The notes beneath the pieces were generated by a model. That model searched no databases, was not told the DNA's origin, and was given only the letters and a program-made list of their open reading frames with translations. Below, piece after piece: positions 17,884 through 27,125 of a DNA stretch of 64,000 nucleotides; the stretch's first letter is position 1; each line of letters starts with the position of its first letter. The stretch comes from Hominimerdicola alba (lineage in GTDB: Bacteria; Bacillota; Clostridia; Oscillospirales; Ruminococcaceae), in assembly GCF_900109655.1 (NCBI RefSeq), contig NZ_FOAT01000008.1, forward strand, positions 1 to 64,000, read 5' to 3'. The translations under genes were made by a program, and so were the position numbers.

Positions 17884-17908
17884 TTGATAGTATTTTTTAT
17901 CCTTTATA

Positions 17909-18247
17909 TCAGGTATTCTTGTCAACTGTCTTGAACTGCTTGAGATTGCCGATCTTTTCGTTTCTCTCGTCAAGTACCTTCTCAACATCTGCCCAGTCAA
18001 GACCCTGATTAACTGCCAGTACCATAACATGGTAAAGCAGATCGTTGATCTCATTCATAAGCTCGGCATTGTCGCCGTTCTTAGCCGCGATGATAGTCTC
18101 GGCAGCTTCCTCGCCTACCTTCTTGCAGATCTTGTCAACACCCTGCTGATACAGATAGCAGGTGTAGCTCTTCTCGGGTGCTTCACCCTTGTCGAACTGC
18201 TCTTTTCTTGCCTTTAATACCTCAAATATCTCCTGATATACTGTCAT
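17909..18247 (-). CDS. hisE: phosphoribosyl-ATP pyrophosphatase
   Basis: 112 residues; hydrolyses phosphoribosyl-ATP to phosphoribosyl-AMP, step 2 of histidine synthesis. The MazG-like helical core is visible: YTCYLYQQGVDKICKKVGEEAAETIIAAKNGD (EE..E metal ligands) and EINDLLYHVMVL. Its ATG overlaps the hisI stop by one base (TAATG) and is preceded by GAGGAGG inside hisI. Last gene of the operon. Confidence 0.96.
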   Translation of the reverse strand: MTVYQEIFEVLKARKEQFDKGEAPEKSYTCYLYQQGVDKICKKVGEEAAETIIAAKNGDNAELMNEINDLLYHVMVLAVNQGLDWADVEKVLDERNEKIGNLKQFKTVDKNT

Positions 18248-18615
18248 TATTTTTCCTCCTCATTTTCATTGTACATTTCCTTAAAGAAGCAGCTGTATGA
18301 ACCTGTATGGCAGGCTACGCCTGTCTGCTCAACATTCACCAGCAGTGTATCGTCATCGCAGTCACCGTAGATAGATACTACCTTTTGCAGATGACCGCTG
18401 GTAGCGCCCTTGTTCCAGTATTCCTGCCTTGATCTGCTCCAGAACCATGTATAGCCTGTTTCCAGAGTCTTTTTTAGGCTCTCCTTGTTCATATATGCCA
18501 GCATAAGCACGGTCTTTGTGTTGACTTCATAACATATCGCAGGGATAAGCTCACTTTTGAGAAAGTATTTGTCAAGGTCATTCATGTCTATTTTGATGTA
18601 ATTATTTTCAGCCAT
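18247..18615 (-). CDS. hisI: phosphoribosyl-AMP cyclohydrolase
   Basis: 122 residues; opens the adenine ring of PR-AMP (step 3). Family motifs: [31 protein letters not shown], and the metal-binding [21 protein letters not shown] with catalytic cysteines. I start at ATG 18615, eight bases inside the end of the upstream gene and preceded by GGAGGAAACG; the longer frame lacks a site. HisI and HisE are separate proteins here rather than the fused form. Confidence 0.96.
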   Translation of the reverse strand: MAENNYIKIDMNDLDKYFLKSELIPAICYEVNTKTVLMLAYMNKESLKKTLETGYTWFWSRSRQEYWNKGATSGHLQKVVSIYGDCDDDTLLVNVEQTGVACHTGSYSCFFKEMYNENEEEK

Positions 18616-19096
18616 CGTTTCCTCCGTTATCAAGATATTTTTCAGGCACTTTGTACCCGTTGGCGATGAGATCGGCAACATACTGCCTGTCTTTCATACG
18701 CTCTTCGCTTTCAGCAAGATATTTCGCATTAGCCTTATCCATAGCTCCGCTTTTTATGCGGAAAAACTGTATCAGGCAGCCCACCAGCGCAAGGGGCAGC
18801 ATTATCAGGAAAGCTACCTGATAATTGGTGTAGTACCCATAGTTTTGAGTGGTGAATCTGTACCAGAAGTACACCAACACCAGTACAGCACCGCATATTA
18901 TACTGACTGTCTTGTACAGGTTCGCATCGGTAGTCCTCTGATCAAAGCCCTGCACAGCGGGTTCGCGGTAGCGTCGGTCGAGGTACTTGTCGCCGCACTT
19001 TTTGCAGGTACGTATCGGACTTCCGTACATCCACGCGTTGCAGGATTCTCTGTTCATCTTGCCGCAGTGCGGACATTTCATCTCGCTGTATCCCAT
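18608..19096 (-). CDS. zinc-ribbon membrane protein, unknown function
   Basis: 162 residues starting at ATG 19096 (GGAGAG upstream). An N-terminal zinc ribbon, [12 protein letters not shown]... with a second CKKCG pair (about residues 8-37), is followed by two membrane segments (about 67-85 and 96-118) and a charged C-terminal helix with [21 protein letters not shown]. Overlaps hisI by 8 nt, so it is translated within the histidine operon although no histidine role is apparent. Confidence 0.75.
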   Translation of the reverse strand: MGYSEMKCPHCGKMNRESCNAWMYGSPIRTCKKCGDKYLDRRYREPAVQGFDQRTTDANLYKTVSIICGAVLVLVYFWYRFTTQNYGYYTNYQVAFLIMLPLALVGCLIQFFRIKSGAMDKANAKYLAESEERMKDRQYVADLIANGYKVPEKYLDNGGNDG

Positions 19097-19112
19097 CGAT
19101 CTCTCCTCGCTT

Positions 19113-19508
19113 TCAAAGCTTTGTGATATGCATAGGCACAGCCGAATCGTCAAGATCAAAACCGCACTTCCCGTAAAAGCCTGTTTTGTCCTTGTAGGCG
19201 ATGATAACTATGCTCAGATAATCCTTGTAATGCTCCTTTATGCGACTGATAAGCTCATGACCTATACCCATGCCTTGACAGCGCGGGTCTACCAGAAGAA
19301 AATGCACATACGCCGTCATGATGCCATCGTCCATGGCACAGACCAGACCCACAAGCTCATCATTTTCCCAGGCGCTGAAAACCGTATGGTAGCCGCGCAT
19401 AGCCTTTACAAGCTTTTCTGGATACTTCCCCGATTCCCATTTCACGGATAAAAACAATCTTTCCAGCTGTTTCGCTGTGAACCTATGGGTATCTTTGTAT
19501 ACTACCAT
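19113..19508 (-). CDS. GNAT family N-acetyltransferase
   Basis: 131 residues. Strand-loop motif VHFLLVDPRCQGMGIGHELISRIKEHY (Q-x-x-G-x-G) and the late KTGFYGKCGF element are typical. AAGGTGGG precedes the ATG, whose first base region overlaps the stop of the upstream gene by one base. Passenger gene in the histidine operon; substrate unknown. Confidence 0.88.
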   Translation of the reverse strand: MVVYKDTHRFTAKQLERLFLSVKWESGKYPEKLVKAMRGYHTVFSAWENDELVGLVCAMDDGIMTAYVHFLLVDPRCQGMGIGHELISRIKEHYKDYLSIVIIAYKDKTGFYGKCGFDLDDSAVPMHITKL

Positions 19509-20164
19509 TATACACCCACCTTCATGGGGCTGTCAACTTTTCTGACATTAAAATATTTCAGGAATTCGGCGCTCCACATATCCATCTCTTCGCCAATCTC
19601 GTCCTCATTGACCTCGGTCATTATGAACCAGACAGTTTTACAGCCAGTCTTAGCCATCTCGGGCAGAAGAAATGAAAAGCCCCACTCAACATCTTCTTTC
19701 TCGTCCTCAAAGCCGTTTCTCGCATCGATTACGAAGTCACAGCCGTATTTTCTGAGAAGTTCCAGCGCCGCCGTGGTAGGCTTGCGGTAATTATCGAACT
19801 TGGCTTCCTTTTTCCATTTGATAAGAACTTTGTTCTTCCAGAGACTAACGTCTGCATAGTCGGAAGAAAAACAAAGTCTGCCGTTTTTCAGCATATCTAT
19901 CCTGTCAGCGATATTTTTCTCGAATTCTTCATCTGTGTATTTCGGGTCGCGGGTGCTTTTCCAGATATCACAGGGGATGTCTCCGCATTCCGAACAATCG
20001 GTATGACCATTCTTGGTCACACAGCAGTTGTATATGGCACATTCCGTATCGGGTGGACAGTGGAAAACTTTTCCCTTATTGCTGTGGCAGCCCGTACACA
20101 TACCTTTTTCAAAGCAGTAACAATCCAAGCAGTCAATACCGCAGACGCTTACGCTTTTGCTCAT
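19508..20164 (-). CDS. DUF3795-like cysteine-rich protein
   Basis: 218 residues. The N-terminal 80 residues hold about 14 cysteines in a pattern (CGIDCLDCYCFEKGMCTGC, then C..C..CC..C..C..C) that fits DUF3795 proteins and could bind metal clusters. The remainder (about 95-218) is a soluble alpha/beta domain with STAS-like or DUF3788-like appearance (VLIKWKKEAKFDN...CDFVIDARNGFEDEKED). AAGGTGATATC precedes the ATG. It sits 4 nt downstream of hisF. Confidence 0.7.
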   Translation of the reverse strand: MSKSVSVCGIDCLDCYCFEKGMCTGCHSNKGKVFHCPPDTECAIYNCCVTKNGHTDCSECGDIPCDIWKSTRDPKYTDEEFEKNIADRIDMLKNGRLCFSSDYADVSLWKNKVLIKWKKEAKFDNYRKPTTAALELLRKYGCDFVIDARNGFEDEKEDVEWGFSFLLPEMAKTGCKTVWFIMTEVNEDEIGEEMDMWSAEFLKYFNVRKVDSPMKVGV

Positions 20165-20168
20165 GATA

Positions 20169-20924
20169 TCACCTTACGATGATGCCCTTGCTGCGGCAGT
20201 CTTCCTTGACCTGACCTACTGTCAGCTCATGGAAATGGAAGAGACTTGCTGCAAGTGCCGCAGAACAGTCCGTTTCAAGGAATGCCTCCGCAAAATCGCC
20301 CAGCTTTCCCGCACCACCCGATGCGATAACAGGTATCTTCACAGCGTCAACAACAGCTTTCAGCATAGGCAGATCAAAACCGCCGCGCACACCGTCGGTA
20401 TCTATGGAGTTAAGACATATCTCACCTGCACCAAGCTGTTCGCATTTCTTGACCCAGTCGATCAAGTCCATCTTCATATCGATACGTCCGCCGTTTATGA
20501 AAACTGTCCATTTATTCTCCCCGATAGCCTTGGCATCCACACCAACGCAAATGCACTGACTGCCGAAGATATCGGCACCGTCCTTTATCAGCTGAGGATT
20601 CTGCACAGCCTGTGAGTTCACGGAGACCTTGTCCGCACCCGCACGCAGAGTTTCACGGATATCATCAACGGTCTTGATACCGCCGCCAACTGTCAGCGGA
20701 ACGAACACCTTTTTCGCAGTGTTACGTACTACGTCAAGCATCACTCCCCTGCCCTCGTGGGAAGCAGTTATATCATAGAATACTATCTCATCAGCACCCT
20801 GCTTGTTGTACTCGCAGGCACACTCAACAGGGTCGCCTACCTCCTTGATGCCCTCAAAATTTACACCCTTGACTACCTTGCCGTCACGCACGTCAAGACA
20901 TGGTATTATTCTTTTAGCAAGCAT
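20169..20924 (-). CDS. hisF: imidazole glycerol phosphate synthase, cyclase subunit
   Basis: 251 residues, TIM barrel. It makes imidazole glycerol phosphate and AICAR using ammonia from HisH. Catalytic Asp in [14 protein letters not shown] and the second Asp in CLNSIDTDG are present, as are the phosphate-binding VGGGI and ASGGAG loops. GGAGGTAAAAAT precedes the ATG. In most operons hisF follows hisH or hisA; here a methyltransferase gene lies upstream. Confidence 0.97.
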   Translation of the reverse strand: MLAKRIIPCLDVRDGKVVKGVNFEGIKEVGDPVECACEYNKQGADEIVFYDITASHEGRGVMLDVVRNTAKKVFVPLTVGGGIKTVDDIRETLRAGADKVSVNSQAVQNPQLIKDGADIFGSQCICVGVDAKAIGENKWTVFINGGRIDMKMDLIDWVKKCEQLGAGEICLNSIDTDGVRGGFDLPMLKAVVDAVKIPVIASGGAGKLGDFAEAFLETDCSAALAASLFHFHELTVGQVKEDCRSKGIIVR

Positions 20925-20960
20925 ATTTTTACCTCCATATCGGTAATATTATGTGTATCG

Positions 20961-21752
20961 TCACTTTTTCTTCAGCACCACATACGCCGCATAGTGCTTG
21001 ATATCGAACTCCTGCGGATATCCTGCCAGCATCGCCAGATGTTCTTTTTCCCATTCGGACTTCTGTTCCTCGGTAAGCGAAGACGCTCCGATGCCGCGGC
21101 AGGCTCTTATCCTGCCGTTCCAGCTTTCTCTGGTAAAATGCACGTTCAGCAGGAATTCTCCGCTGTCTTCAACATCAAAATATTCAAGATAAGGCTCGGG
21201 AACGAACATGGGCTTCATCTTGTCCCCGCCGCCTGTCCATTCGGGGTTGTATTTCAGAACGAGTTCTTCTGTCTTACCTGCTATCTCGTCCTCAAAAGGC
21301 AGCCAGTTCATCATCAGAAAAGCAACTTTTCCGCCCTCGTTCAGCAATCCGCTGAACTGCGGAGCTGTCTTTTCATGCTCAAAATACCAGTAGCACTGGC
21401 AGGCAGTGAGAACATCGAATCTGTTTTTGATATCCCCAAGCTTTTCAGCAGGGCAGGCAAAATATCTGATATCCATACCGCCGTTTTCGGATAATGCCTT
21501 AGCCTGAGCTATCTGCTCTTCTGAGATATCCGTACCTGTCCATTCAGCGCCGTAGGAATACATATTCCTTGGCAGAACACCTGTGCCTGTACCAATATCC
21601 AGCACCTTCTGCCCCTTGATGCCGATACCAAGCTCCACCAGCTTTTTATAAAATTCCTCGGGGTAGATATCGCGGTACTTTGCGTAATCCTGCGATGCCT
21701 TTCCCCAGTCGAACTTGTTTCCGTTATCTATATTTGTTCTGCTTATCTCCAT
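20961..21752 (-). CDS. class I SAM-dependent methyltransferase
   Basis: 263 residues from ATG 21752 (GAGGTGAG upstream). Motif I VLDIGTGTGVLPRNM, acidic residue in the TGTDISEEQ strand, and the later DVLTACQCYWYF segment place it with UbiE/Methyltransf_11-like enzymes. The substrate cannot be inferred. It separates hisH from hisF. Confidence 0.85.
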   Translation of the reverse strand: MEISRTNIDNGNKFDWGKASQDYAKYRDIYPEEFYKKLVELGIGIKGQKVLDIGTGTGVLPRNMYSYGAEWTGTDISEEQIAQAKALSENGGMDIRYFACPAEKLGDIKNRFDVLTACQCYWYFEHEKTAPQFSGLLNEGGKVAFLMMNWLPFEDEIAGKTEELVLKYNPEWTGGGDKMKPMFVPEPYLEYFDVEDSGEFLLNVHFTRESWNGRIRACRGIGASSLTEEQKSEWEKEHLAMLAGYPQEFDIKHYAAYVVLKKK

Positions 21753-21789
21753 TGTTCTCACCTCAAAACTGTCGTCGATCTGCAACAAA

Positions 21790-22041
21790 ACTCACCTGAG
21801 ATTTCGTGCAGAAATATGATTTTTTATTTAACTCAGACATATTTCTGCAAGAGTTGTACAAAAACGTACAACTTTTTCTCAAAAAACCCTGATAGTAGAA
21901 AGACCTGTGCGCACGATGGCAGGCTGACCGCGAATGACCGCAGAGGCAGTCTGAGATAAGGTGGTCCAGATCGGCAAACGTGGACGTGTCATACTGTACA
22001 GGGGCTGCATCTTGAAAATCGAATACTATATTATATAAATC
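21790..22041. other. GC-rich noncoding segment, candidate structured RNA or repeat element
   Basis: Between hisH and the methyltransferase no convincing gene exists, yet 21890-22015 is distinctly GC-richer than the flanking AT-rich sequence. It holds direct repeats TGACCGC (twice within about 12 nt) and GGCAG(G/T)CTGA (about 30 nt apart), and short dyads CCTG/CAGG and GTCCA/TGGAC. On its left are the inverted pair TGCAGAAATATG/CATATTTCTGCA and a hairpin AGTTGTAC/GTACAACT followed on the plus strand by TTTTTCTC, which resembles a terminator. A 43-codon frame on the minus strand has no ribosome site. I cannot assign it to a known riboswitch. Confidence 0.45.
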
Positions 22042-22647
22042 TTAAACAAGTTCTGCAAAATTTCTGAGGATTTTAAGTCCTGTCTCACCGCTCTTTTCGG
22101 GATGGAATTGACAGCCGTAAACAAATCCGTTGTCGCCTACCACTGCGGGAACTTTTGAACCGTATTCGCTGTAAGCATAAAGATTATCCTCACTCTCACA
22201 GAAAGCCTTGTAGCTGTGTACGAAATAAACATACTCATCATTTCCGAGGCCCTTGAAAATAGGAACCTCTTTATTATATTCAAGCTTGTTCCAGCCCATG
22301 TGAGGTATTACCAGACCCGGGTCAGTTATCTTGTCAACGCGGCCCATAATAAGTCCCAGACCGTCACACTCTTCAAACTCAAAGCTCTTCTCAAAAAGCA
22401 GCTGCATACCAAGACATATACCAAGAAAAGGCTTTACCTTAGCCTGCTCCTTTATAGTATCAACCAGACCGCTGTTTTTCAGCATATTCATAGCCCATGG
22501 AAAAGCACCCACACCGGGCAGGATTATCTCATCAGCCGCAATAAGGTCTTCCTTTTTATCAGTCAGCTTGCTTTCCACCCCCAGATGGTCAAGCGCGTTT
22601 TTAACGGAGAATATATTTCCTGCTCCGTAATCGATTATAGCGATCAT
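22042..22647 (-). CDS. hisH: imidazole glycerol phosphate synthase, glutamine amidotransferase subunit
   Basis: 201 residues, class I glutamine amidotransferase delivering ammonia to HisF. Nucleophile Cys in PFLGICLGMQLLF, and the His-Glu pair in CQFHPEKSGETG. The ATG at 22647 overlaps the hisB stop by one base (TGATG), better than the GTG three bases earlier. Confidence 0.97.
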   Translation of the reverse strand: MIAIIDYGAGNIFSVKNALDHLGVESKLTDKKEDLIAADEIILPGVGAFPWAMNMLKNSGLVDTIKEQAKVKPFLGICLGMQLLFEKSFEFEECDGLGLIMGRVDKITDPGLVIPHMGWNKLEYNKEVPIFKGLGNDEYVYFVHSYKAFCESEDNLYAYSEYGSKVPAVVGDNGFVYGCQFHPEKSGETGLKILRNFAELV

Positions 22648-23225
22648 CACAACACCCCTTTTGTAGAAAGAACACCCTTGCCTGTTTCTACCATGGCATC
22701 TTTTAATGCGTGTGCCACAGCCTTGAACATGGCTTCGATAATATGGTGGTCGTTATTGCCGTATTCTTCTTTTACGTGGAGAGTTATCCCCGCATTGAAA
22801 GCGAAAGCGCGGAAAAACTCTTCGGTAAGACAGTTATCATACTGTCCGCAGCGGTCATCGTGGAATTCTGCCTTGAAAACAAGGAAAGGTCTGCCGCTGA
22901 TATCAAGTGAACAGAAGCTGAGAGCTTCGTCCATAGGCACATAAGCTGTACCGTATCTCGCGATACCGCCCTTATCACCCAGCGCTTCGGCAAAAGCCTT
23001 GCCTATGCATATACCCGTATCTTCCACCGAGTGGTGAGCGTCCACATAAAGGTCGCCCTTGCACTTTACTTTAAGGTCAATACCGCTGTGTACGCCAAAC
23101 GCAGTTAACATATGGTCAAAAAAACCTATGCCCGTATCTATCTCAACTTTTCCGCTGCCGTCCAGGTCTACAAAAACCTCGATGTCGGTCTCGCGGGTCT
23201 TTCTTTTTATCTCAGCTTTTCTCAT
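22647..23225 (-). CDS. hisB: imidazoleglycerol-phosphate dehydratase
   Basis: 192 residues, monofunctional dehydratase without the N-terminal phosphatase of enterobacterial HisB. Duplicated Mn-binding motifs: DHMLTAFGVHSG and DAHHSVEDTGI in the first half, and the NNDHHIIEAMFKA stretch in the second. I start at ATG 23225, preceded by GAGGTG; the longer frame from 23243 reaches into the preceding gene. Confidence 0.96.
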   Translation of the reverse strand: MRKAEIKRKTRETDIEVFVDLDGSGKVEIDTGIGFFDHMLTAFGVHSGIDLKVKCKGDLYVDAHHSVEDTGICIGKAFAEALGDKGGIARYGTAYVPMDEALSFCSLDISGRPFLVFKAEFHDDRCGQYDNCLTEEFFRAFAFNAGITLHVKEEYGNNDHHIIEAMFKAVAHALKDAMVETGKGVLSTKGVL

Positions 23226-23239
23226 TTTTTTCACCTCAA

Positions 23240-24412
23240 TCAATAGATCTTATCCTTATATTCCAGCGGAAACGAACAGGTCAAACTGCGAAAGCAAATA
23301 TTTCCGCCTTTTATCTGATCCACTGTGTATTTGCTGAAAAGATCGCACATCAGATTATAATAGGAGGAACAATAATGCATGACCGCCCCGAGAAACTTAT
23401 CATCAACTTTCCCGCTTGAAAGCATCTCTTCAACAGCTACCTCACAGGAACACCATGCCGTCAGCTGATGCTTTTTTAGATAGATCGTTTCATTATCGTC
23501 AATGTTCAGTGTAATGTCGGAGGTATGCTTTATATACGAAAAACAACTCAGTGCCACTATCTCAGGAATAAAATTTATCAGTTCCTGAGTCAGCAGATAG
23601 TCATGCGTAAAAGAGTTTATCTTTTTAAAGCCCTCATCCCAACTTTTGTCATCATGTATATTAGCTATAACCGGAATAGCCTGCAAAGCGTATTCTTTGA
23701 CCTTTTCAGGCTTATATCTAAGCTTTCTGAAGGTCTTATCATCCTGAACGAAAAGAATACACTGCTTTTCCATAAGAATAACGGTCTTGTCTTCGTCCTG
23801 CTCCGCATAGTCTTTCAGCTTATCCGAAAGCTCGGGGACGATCAGCCCGTTTACTCTTGCCTCACAGCTGACTTCACTGCCTGTACGACCCACAAAGAGC
23901 TTCACCCATGTATACTTTCTGGCACCCAGATAAATCTGAAGTTCATCCTTAACTATATCTAAGGGAGCTTTACTGCGCGACTTGCCGTTTCCCTGACAGG
24001 TAACAGGCAGTGAGCATGGGTATTTGTAGATATGTTCTCTGCCGTCGAATCTGTTTTTCATAGTGCTCATATCATCGCACTGAAATGACAGTACGACAGA
24101 CAGCATCACGGAAACAAACTGATCCGAAGCTCTGTCAAGAGCCTCTTCTTTTGAGGTACCGAGTCCGACAGAGGGTTCATAGATCGGCTCTTCAAAATCC
24201 TCATTATCTATCCTGAAAAACAGGGTCGCCGAATACCTGTCGCCAATGTTTTCTGTGCCGCAATGCGAAAGGAATATTTTCAGCTTGTATTCTTCAAAAT
24301 AAATGCTGTTATCTTTATTATTGATTATACCTTTTTTATTTTTGCCCGCAAGCCTTTCAAACACTCTCATTTCATCAGACTGCGTTGGCTTGAATCTGTC
24401 AAAAAGACCCAT
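23240..24412 (-). CDS. hypothetical protein in the histidine operon
   Basis: 390 residues, soluble, acidic, without signal peptide or membrane segment. GGAAGTGAG precedes the ATG. Its opening MGLFDRFKP is common in several unrelated hypothetical families. There are scattered cysteines but no clear metal site. It ends 15 nt before hisB, so it is probably co-transcribed. No family recognised. Confidence 0.7.
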   Translation of the reverse strand: MGLFDRFKPTQSDEMRVFERLAGKNKKGIINNKDNSIYFEEYKLKIFLSHCGTENIGDRYSATLFFRIDNEDFEEPIYEPSVGLGTSKEEALDRASDQFVSVMLSVVLSFQCDDMSTMKNRFDGREHIYKYPCSLPVTCQGNGKSRSKAPLDIVKDELQIYLGARKYTWVKLFVGRTGSEVSCEARVNGLIVPELSDKLKDYAEQDEDKTVILMEKQCILFVQDDKTFRKLRYKPEKVKEYALQAIPVIANIHDDKSWDEGFKKINSFTHDYLLTQELINFIPEIVALSCFSYIKHTSDITLNIDDNETIYLKKHQLTAWCSCEVAVEEMLSSGKVDDKFLGAVMHYCSSYYNLMCDLFSKYTVDQIKGGNICFRSLTCSFPLEYKDKIY

Positions 24413-24448
24413 TATCTCACTTCCGTTCTTTGTCCGCGATATACTGCT

Positions 24449-25150
24449 TTATCTTGCTATAAATCCGGGTTCGGCAAACTTAACGCCATTATCTAAAACA
24501 TAGCCCAGATATGTCTTGTAATACTGCGGTACAAGTTCTTCGGTCTCGTCATGGGCATGAAGCAGTATTATATGACTTCCACCGTCAGCCAGTAAAGGTG
24601 CGCCTGTTGCGGGAGCAGTGTCATTTATCCTCTTCATTACATCTTCTGAGGTAAAATCGCTTCCCTTGCGGATATTGTACTCGGCAAAATCAAACGTCCA
24701 GAAAGTGTCGATATCCTTATCAAGACCCTGTCCTTTCCACCATGGATAAGTTATACTGCGGTCATCGAGCTTATCGAATTTCTTCTCTGTAAGATATTTT
24801 TGCAGAGCTTCTTTGTTTGCACCGCCCTTATCACCGTAGGGAAAACGGAAAGGTCTGAACCTGCGCTCTACACCTGCGTCTTTGTACAGCTTGTCCAGTA
24901 TCTGCTCGCACTTTTCTATCTCAGCGATACACTCTTCAAGTGACAGCTGAGAAAATGCAGGATGAGAATAGCTGTGGTTTCCCACAATCATGCCCTTTTT
25001 CAGCGCATAGACAGCGTTATCGTAATTACGCTCTACCATTTCGCCCCAAGCGAACATAACCGCTTTAATCCCGTTATCGCAGAGATAGTCTACGATAGCG
25101 GGAGTATTCTTTGAAGCGATATCATCAATAGTAAGGATCGCGGTTATCAT
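24449..25150 (-). CDS. polysaccharide deacetylase family protein (NodB domain)
   Basis: 233 residues, mostly one NodB domain. Motif 1 is ILTIDDI (Asp pair kept; the usual TFDD reads TIDD), motif 2 HSYSHP (zinc His-x3-His), motif 3 FRFPYG, and a late HAHDE stretch carries the last histidine. No signal peptide is seen, unusual for a peptidoglycan deacetylase, so a cytoplasmic substrate is possible. Its ATG overlaps the hisD stop by one base. Confidence 0.85.
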   Translation of the reverse strand: MITAILTIDDIASKNTPAIVDYLCDNGIKAVMFAWGEMVERNYDNAVYALKKGMIVGNHSYSHPAFSQLSLEECIAEIEKCEQILDKLYKDAGVERRFRPFRFPYGDKGGANKEALQKYLTEKKFDKLDDRSITYPWWKGQGLDKDIDTFWTFDFAEYNIRKGSDFTSEDVMKRINDTAPATGAPLLADGGSHIILLHAHDETEELVPQYYKTYLGYVLDNGVKFAEPGFIAR

Positions 25151-26442
25151 TATTCAAACCTTACCTTGATTGCATTTGCGTGTGCGGTCAGACCCTCTTT
25201 TTCAGCCACGAGAACGATATCGTCCTTAGCCTGACGAAGTGCTTCCTCAGTGTAGTAAATGAAGCTGGAACGCTTCTCAAAGCTGTTTACACCCAGAGGC
25301 GAGAAGAATCTTGCTGTGCCGCTGGTAGGAAGAACGTGGTTGGGGCCTGCATAGTAGTCACCGAGAGGCTCGGAAGCGTACTGACCCAGGAAGATAGAAC
25401 CTGCGTTATCAAGTCTGCCAACGTATTCCAGAGGATTCTCAAAGAGAACTTCAAGGTGCTCGGGAGCACATCTGTTAGCCATATCAACAGCTTCGTCCTT
25501 GGTGTTGCAGATGATAATTGCACCGTAGTTCTCCAGAGAGTACTTTATGATGTCTTTTCTTTCAAGATAGGCCATCTGTCTCTCTACCTCGGCGATGGTT
25601 TCATCAGCAAGCTTTTCGCTGGTAGTAACAAGTATTGAAGAAGCAAGCTTGTCGTGCTCAGCCTGTGACATAAGGTCTGCGGCTACGAACTTAGGGTCAG
25701 CTGTTTCGTCAGCCATGACCAGTATCTCGCTGGGGCCTGCTACCATGTCGATATCAACTACGCCGTAAAGCAGCTTCTTTGCAGTTGCAACGTAGATGTT
25801 TCCGGGGCCTACTATCTTATCCACCTTTGGTATCTCCTCGGTGCCGTAAGCCAGTGCCGCGATAGCCTGTGCACCGCCTGACATGAATACTCTGTCAACG
25901 CCGCAGAGACCTGCTGCTACAAGTATATCCTTATTTGGTGTGCCGTCCTTCAGGGGAGGTGTCACCATGATTATTTCCTTAACACCTGCTATCTTTGCGG
26001 GGATAGCGTTCATCAGTACAGATGAAGGATAAGCAGCCGTGCCGCCGGGTACGTAAAGACCTACCTTATCAAGACCTCTAACCTTCTGACCAAGGATACA
26101 GCCGTCAGCCTTGGTGTTTACAAAGCTGCGGGACTTCTGTCTGTTGTGGAAGTCGGTTATATTCTCGATGGAATTCAGAAGCGCATTTACAAAATCGGGG
26201 TCCGCTTCTGTCATAGCATCGTTTATAACATCGCGGGGAACTTCGTAATACTCGGGGAGCTTGCCGTCAAACTTCTCGGTATAAGCCTTGACAGCTGCGT
26301 CGCCGCCCTTTCTTACTGTATCTATTATCTCATTTACAACGGCAGATACTTTCTTGTCGGTCTCGCCGCTTCTTTCTTCAAGCTGCTTGAAAAACTCGAC
26401 TTCGTCCTTGCCGTTTACATATATCTTCTTTATAAGTGACAT
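25150..26442 (-). CDS. hisD: histidinol dehydrogenase
   Basis: 430 residues; oxidises L-histidinol to L-histidine with two NAD+ and zinc. Signatures: VPGGTAAYPSSVLMNAIPAK, GPGNIYVA, DMVAGPSEILVMAD, SQAEHD and GPNHVLPTSGTARF. ATG 26442 is preceded by AAGGAGGG. Follows hisG with a 26-nt gap. Confidence 0.97.
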   Translation of the reverse strand: MSLIKKIYVNGKDEVEFFKQLEERSGETDKKVSAVVNEIIDTVRKGGDAAVKAYTEKFDGKLPEYYEVPRDVINDAMTEADPDFVNALLNSIENITDFHNRQKSRSFVNTKADGCILGQKVRGLDKVGLYVPGGTAAYPSSVLMNAIPAKIAGVKEIIMVTPPLKDGTPNKDILVAAGLCGVDRVFMSGGAQAIAALAYGTEEIPKVDKIVGPGNIYVATAKKLLYGVVDIDMVAGPSEILVMADETADPKFVAADLMSQAEHDKLASSILVTTSEKLADETIAEVERQMAYLERKDIIKYSLENYGAIIICNTKDEAVDMANRCAPEHLEVLFENPLEYVGRLDNAGSIFLGQYASEPLGDYYAGPNHVLPTSGTARFFSPLGVNSFEKRSSFIYYTEEALRQAKDDIVLVAEKEGLTAHANAIKVRFE

Positions 26443-26468
26443 TTGTATACCCTCCTTAAAATCTGCCA

Positions 26469-27101
26469 TCACAGATTTTTCTCAACCAGAGAAACAAAGT
26501 TCTCTATCTCGCTCTGGCGCATCTTCATGCTTACTGTATTAACGATAAGTCTTGCGGATATGGGGCAGATGTTGTCCTCGATTATCTCAAGACCGTTTTC
26601 TTTCAGTGTAGTGCCTGTCTCAACGATATCAACGATGCCGTCAGCCAGTTCAAGCAGGGGTGCCAGTTCTACAGAACCCTCTATCTTGATTATATCAACG
26701 TCCATGCCCTTGCTTTCAAAATGCTTGCGGGTGATGTTAGGGTACTTGGTAGCCAGAGTCTTCACATTGTATCCACCGTAGAAGCTCTGTCCCTTTTTGG
26801 TGGCAAGTGCGAAACGGCATCTGCCAAAGCCAAGGTCTACCAGCTCGTAGAACTTGCCTTCCATCTCCTGTATGGTATCCTTGCCCACAACGCCCATATC
26901 GCAGACGCCGTGTTCAACATATGTAATTACGTCATTAGCTTTTGCTAGCACAACTTCAAGGTTGCCGTCAGGCACGGGAAGTATCAGCTTTCTGCCCTTT
27001 TCTCTGATGGAAGTGCAGTCATAGCCTATCTTCTCCAGCAGTCCAACAGTATCCTTTTCAAGTCTGCCCTTGGTAAGAGCTATCCTCAAAGGTTTATTCA
27101 T
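26469..27101 (-). CDS. hisG: ATP phosphoribosyltransferase, short form catalytic subunit
   Basis: 210 residues, the short HisG that lacks the C-terminal regulatory domain and needs HisZ. Motifs IALTKGRLEKD, DMGVVGKDT, and the PRPP-binding DGIVDIVETGTTLKENGL. First committed step of histidine synthesis, normally feedback inhibited through HisZ. ATG 27101 follows GAGGAG. Confidence 0.97.
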   Translation of the reverse strand: MNKPLRIALTKGRLEKDTVGLLEKIGYDCTSIREKGRKLILPVPDGNLEVVLAKANDVITYVEHGVCDMGVVGKDTIQEMEGKFYELVDLGFGRCRFALATKKGQSFYGGYNVKTLATKYPNITRKHFESKGMDVDIIKIEGSVELAPLLELADGIVDIVETGTTLKENGLEIIEDNICPISARLIVNTVSMKMRQSEIENFVSLVEKNL

Positions 27102-27125
27102 TTTTCTAACTCCTCTCAAATGCTC

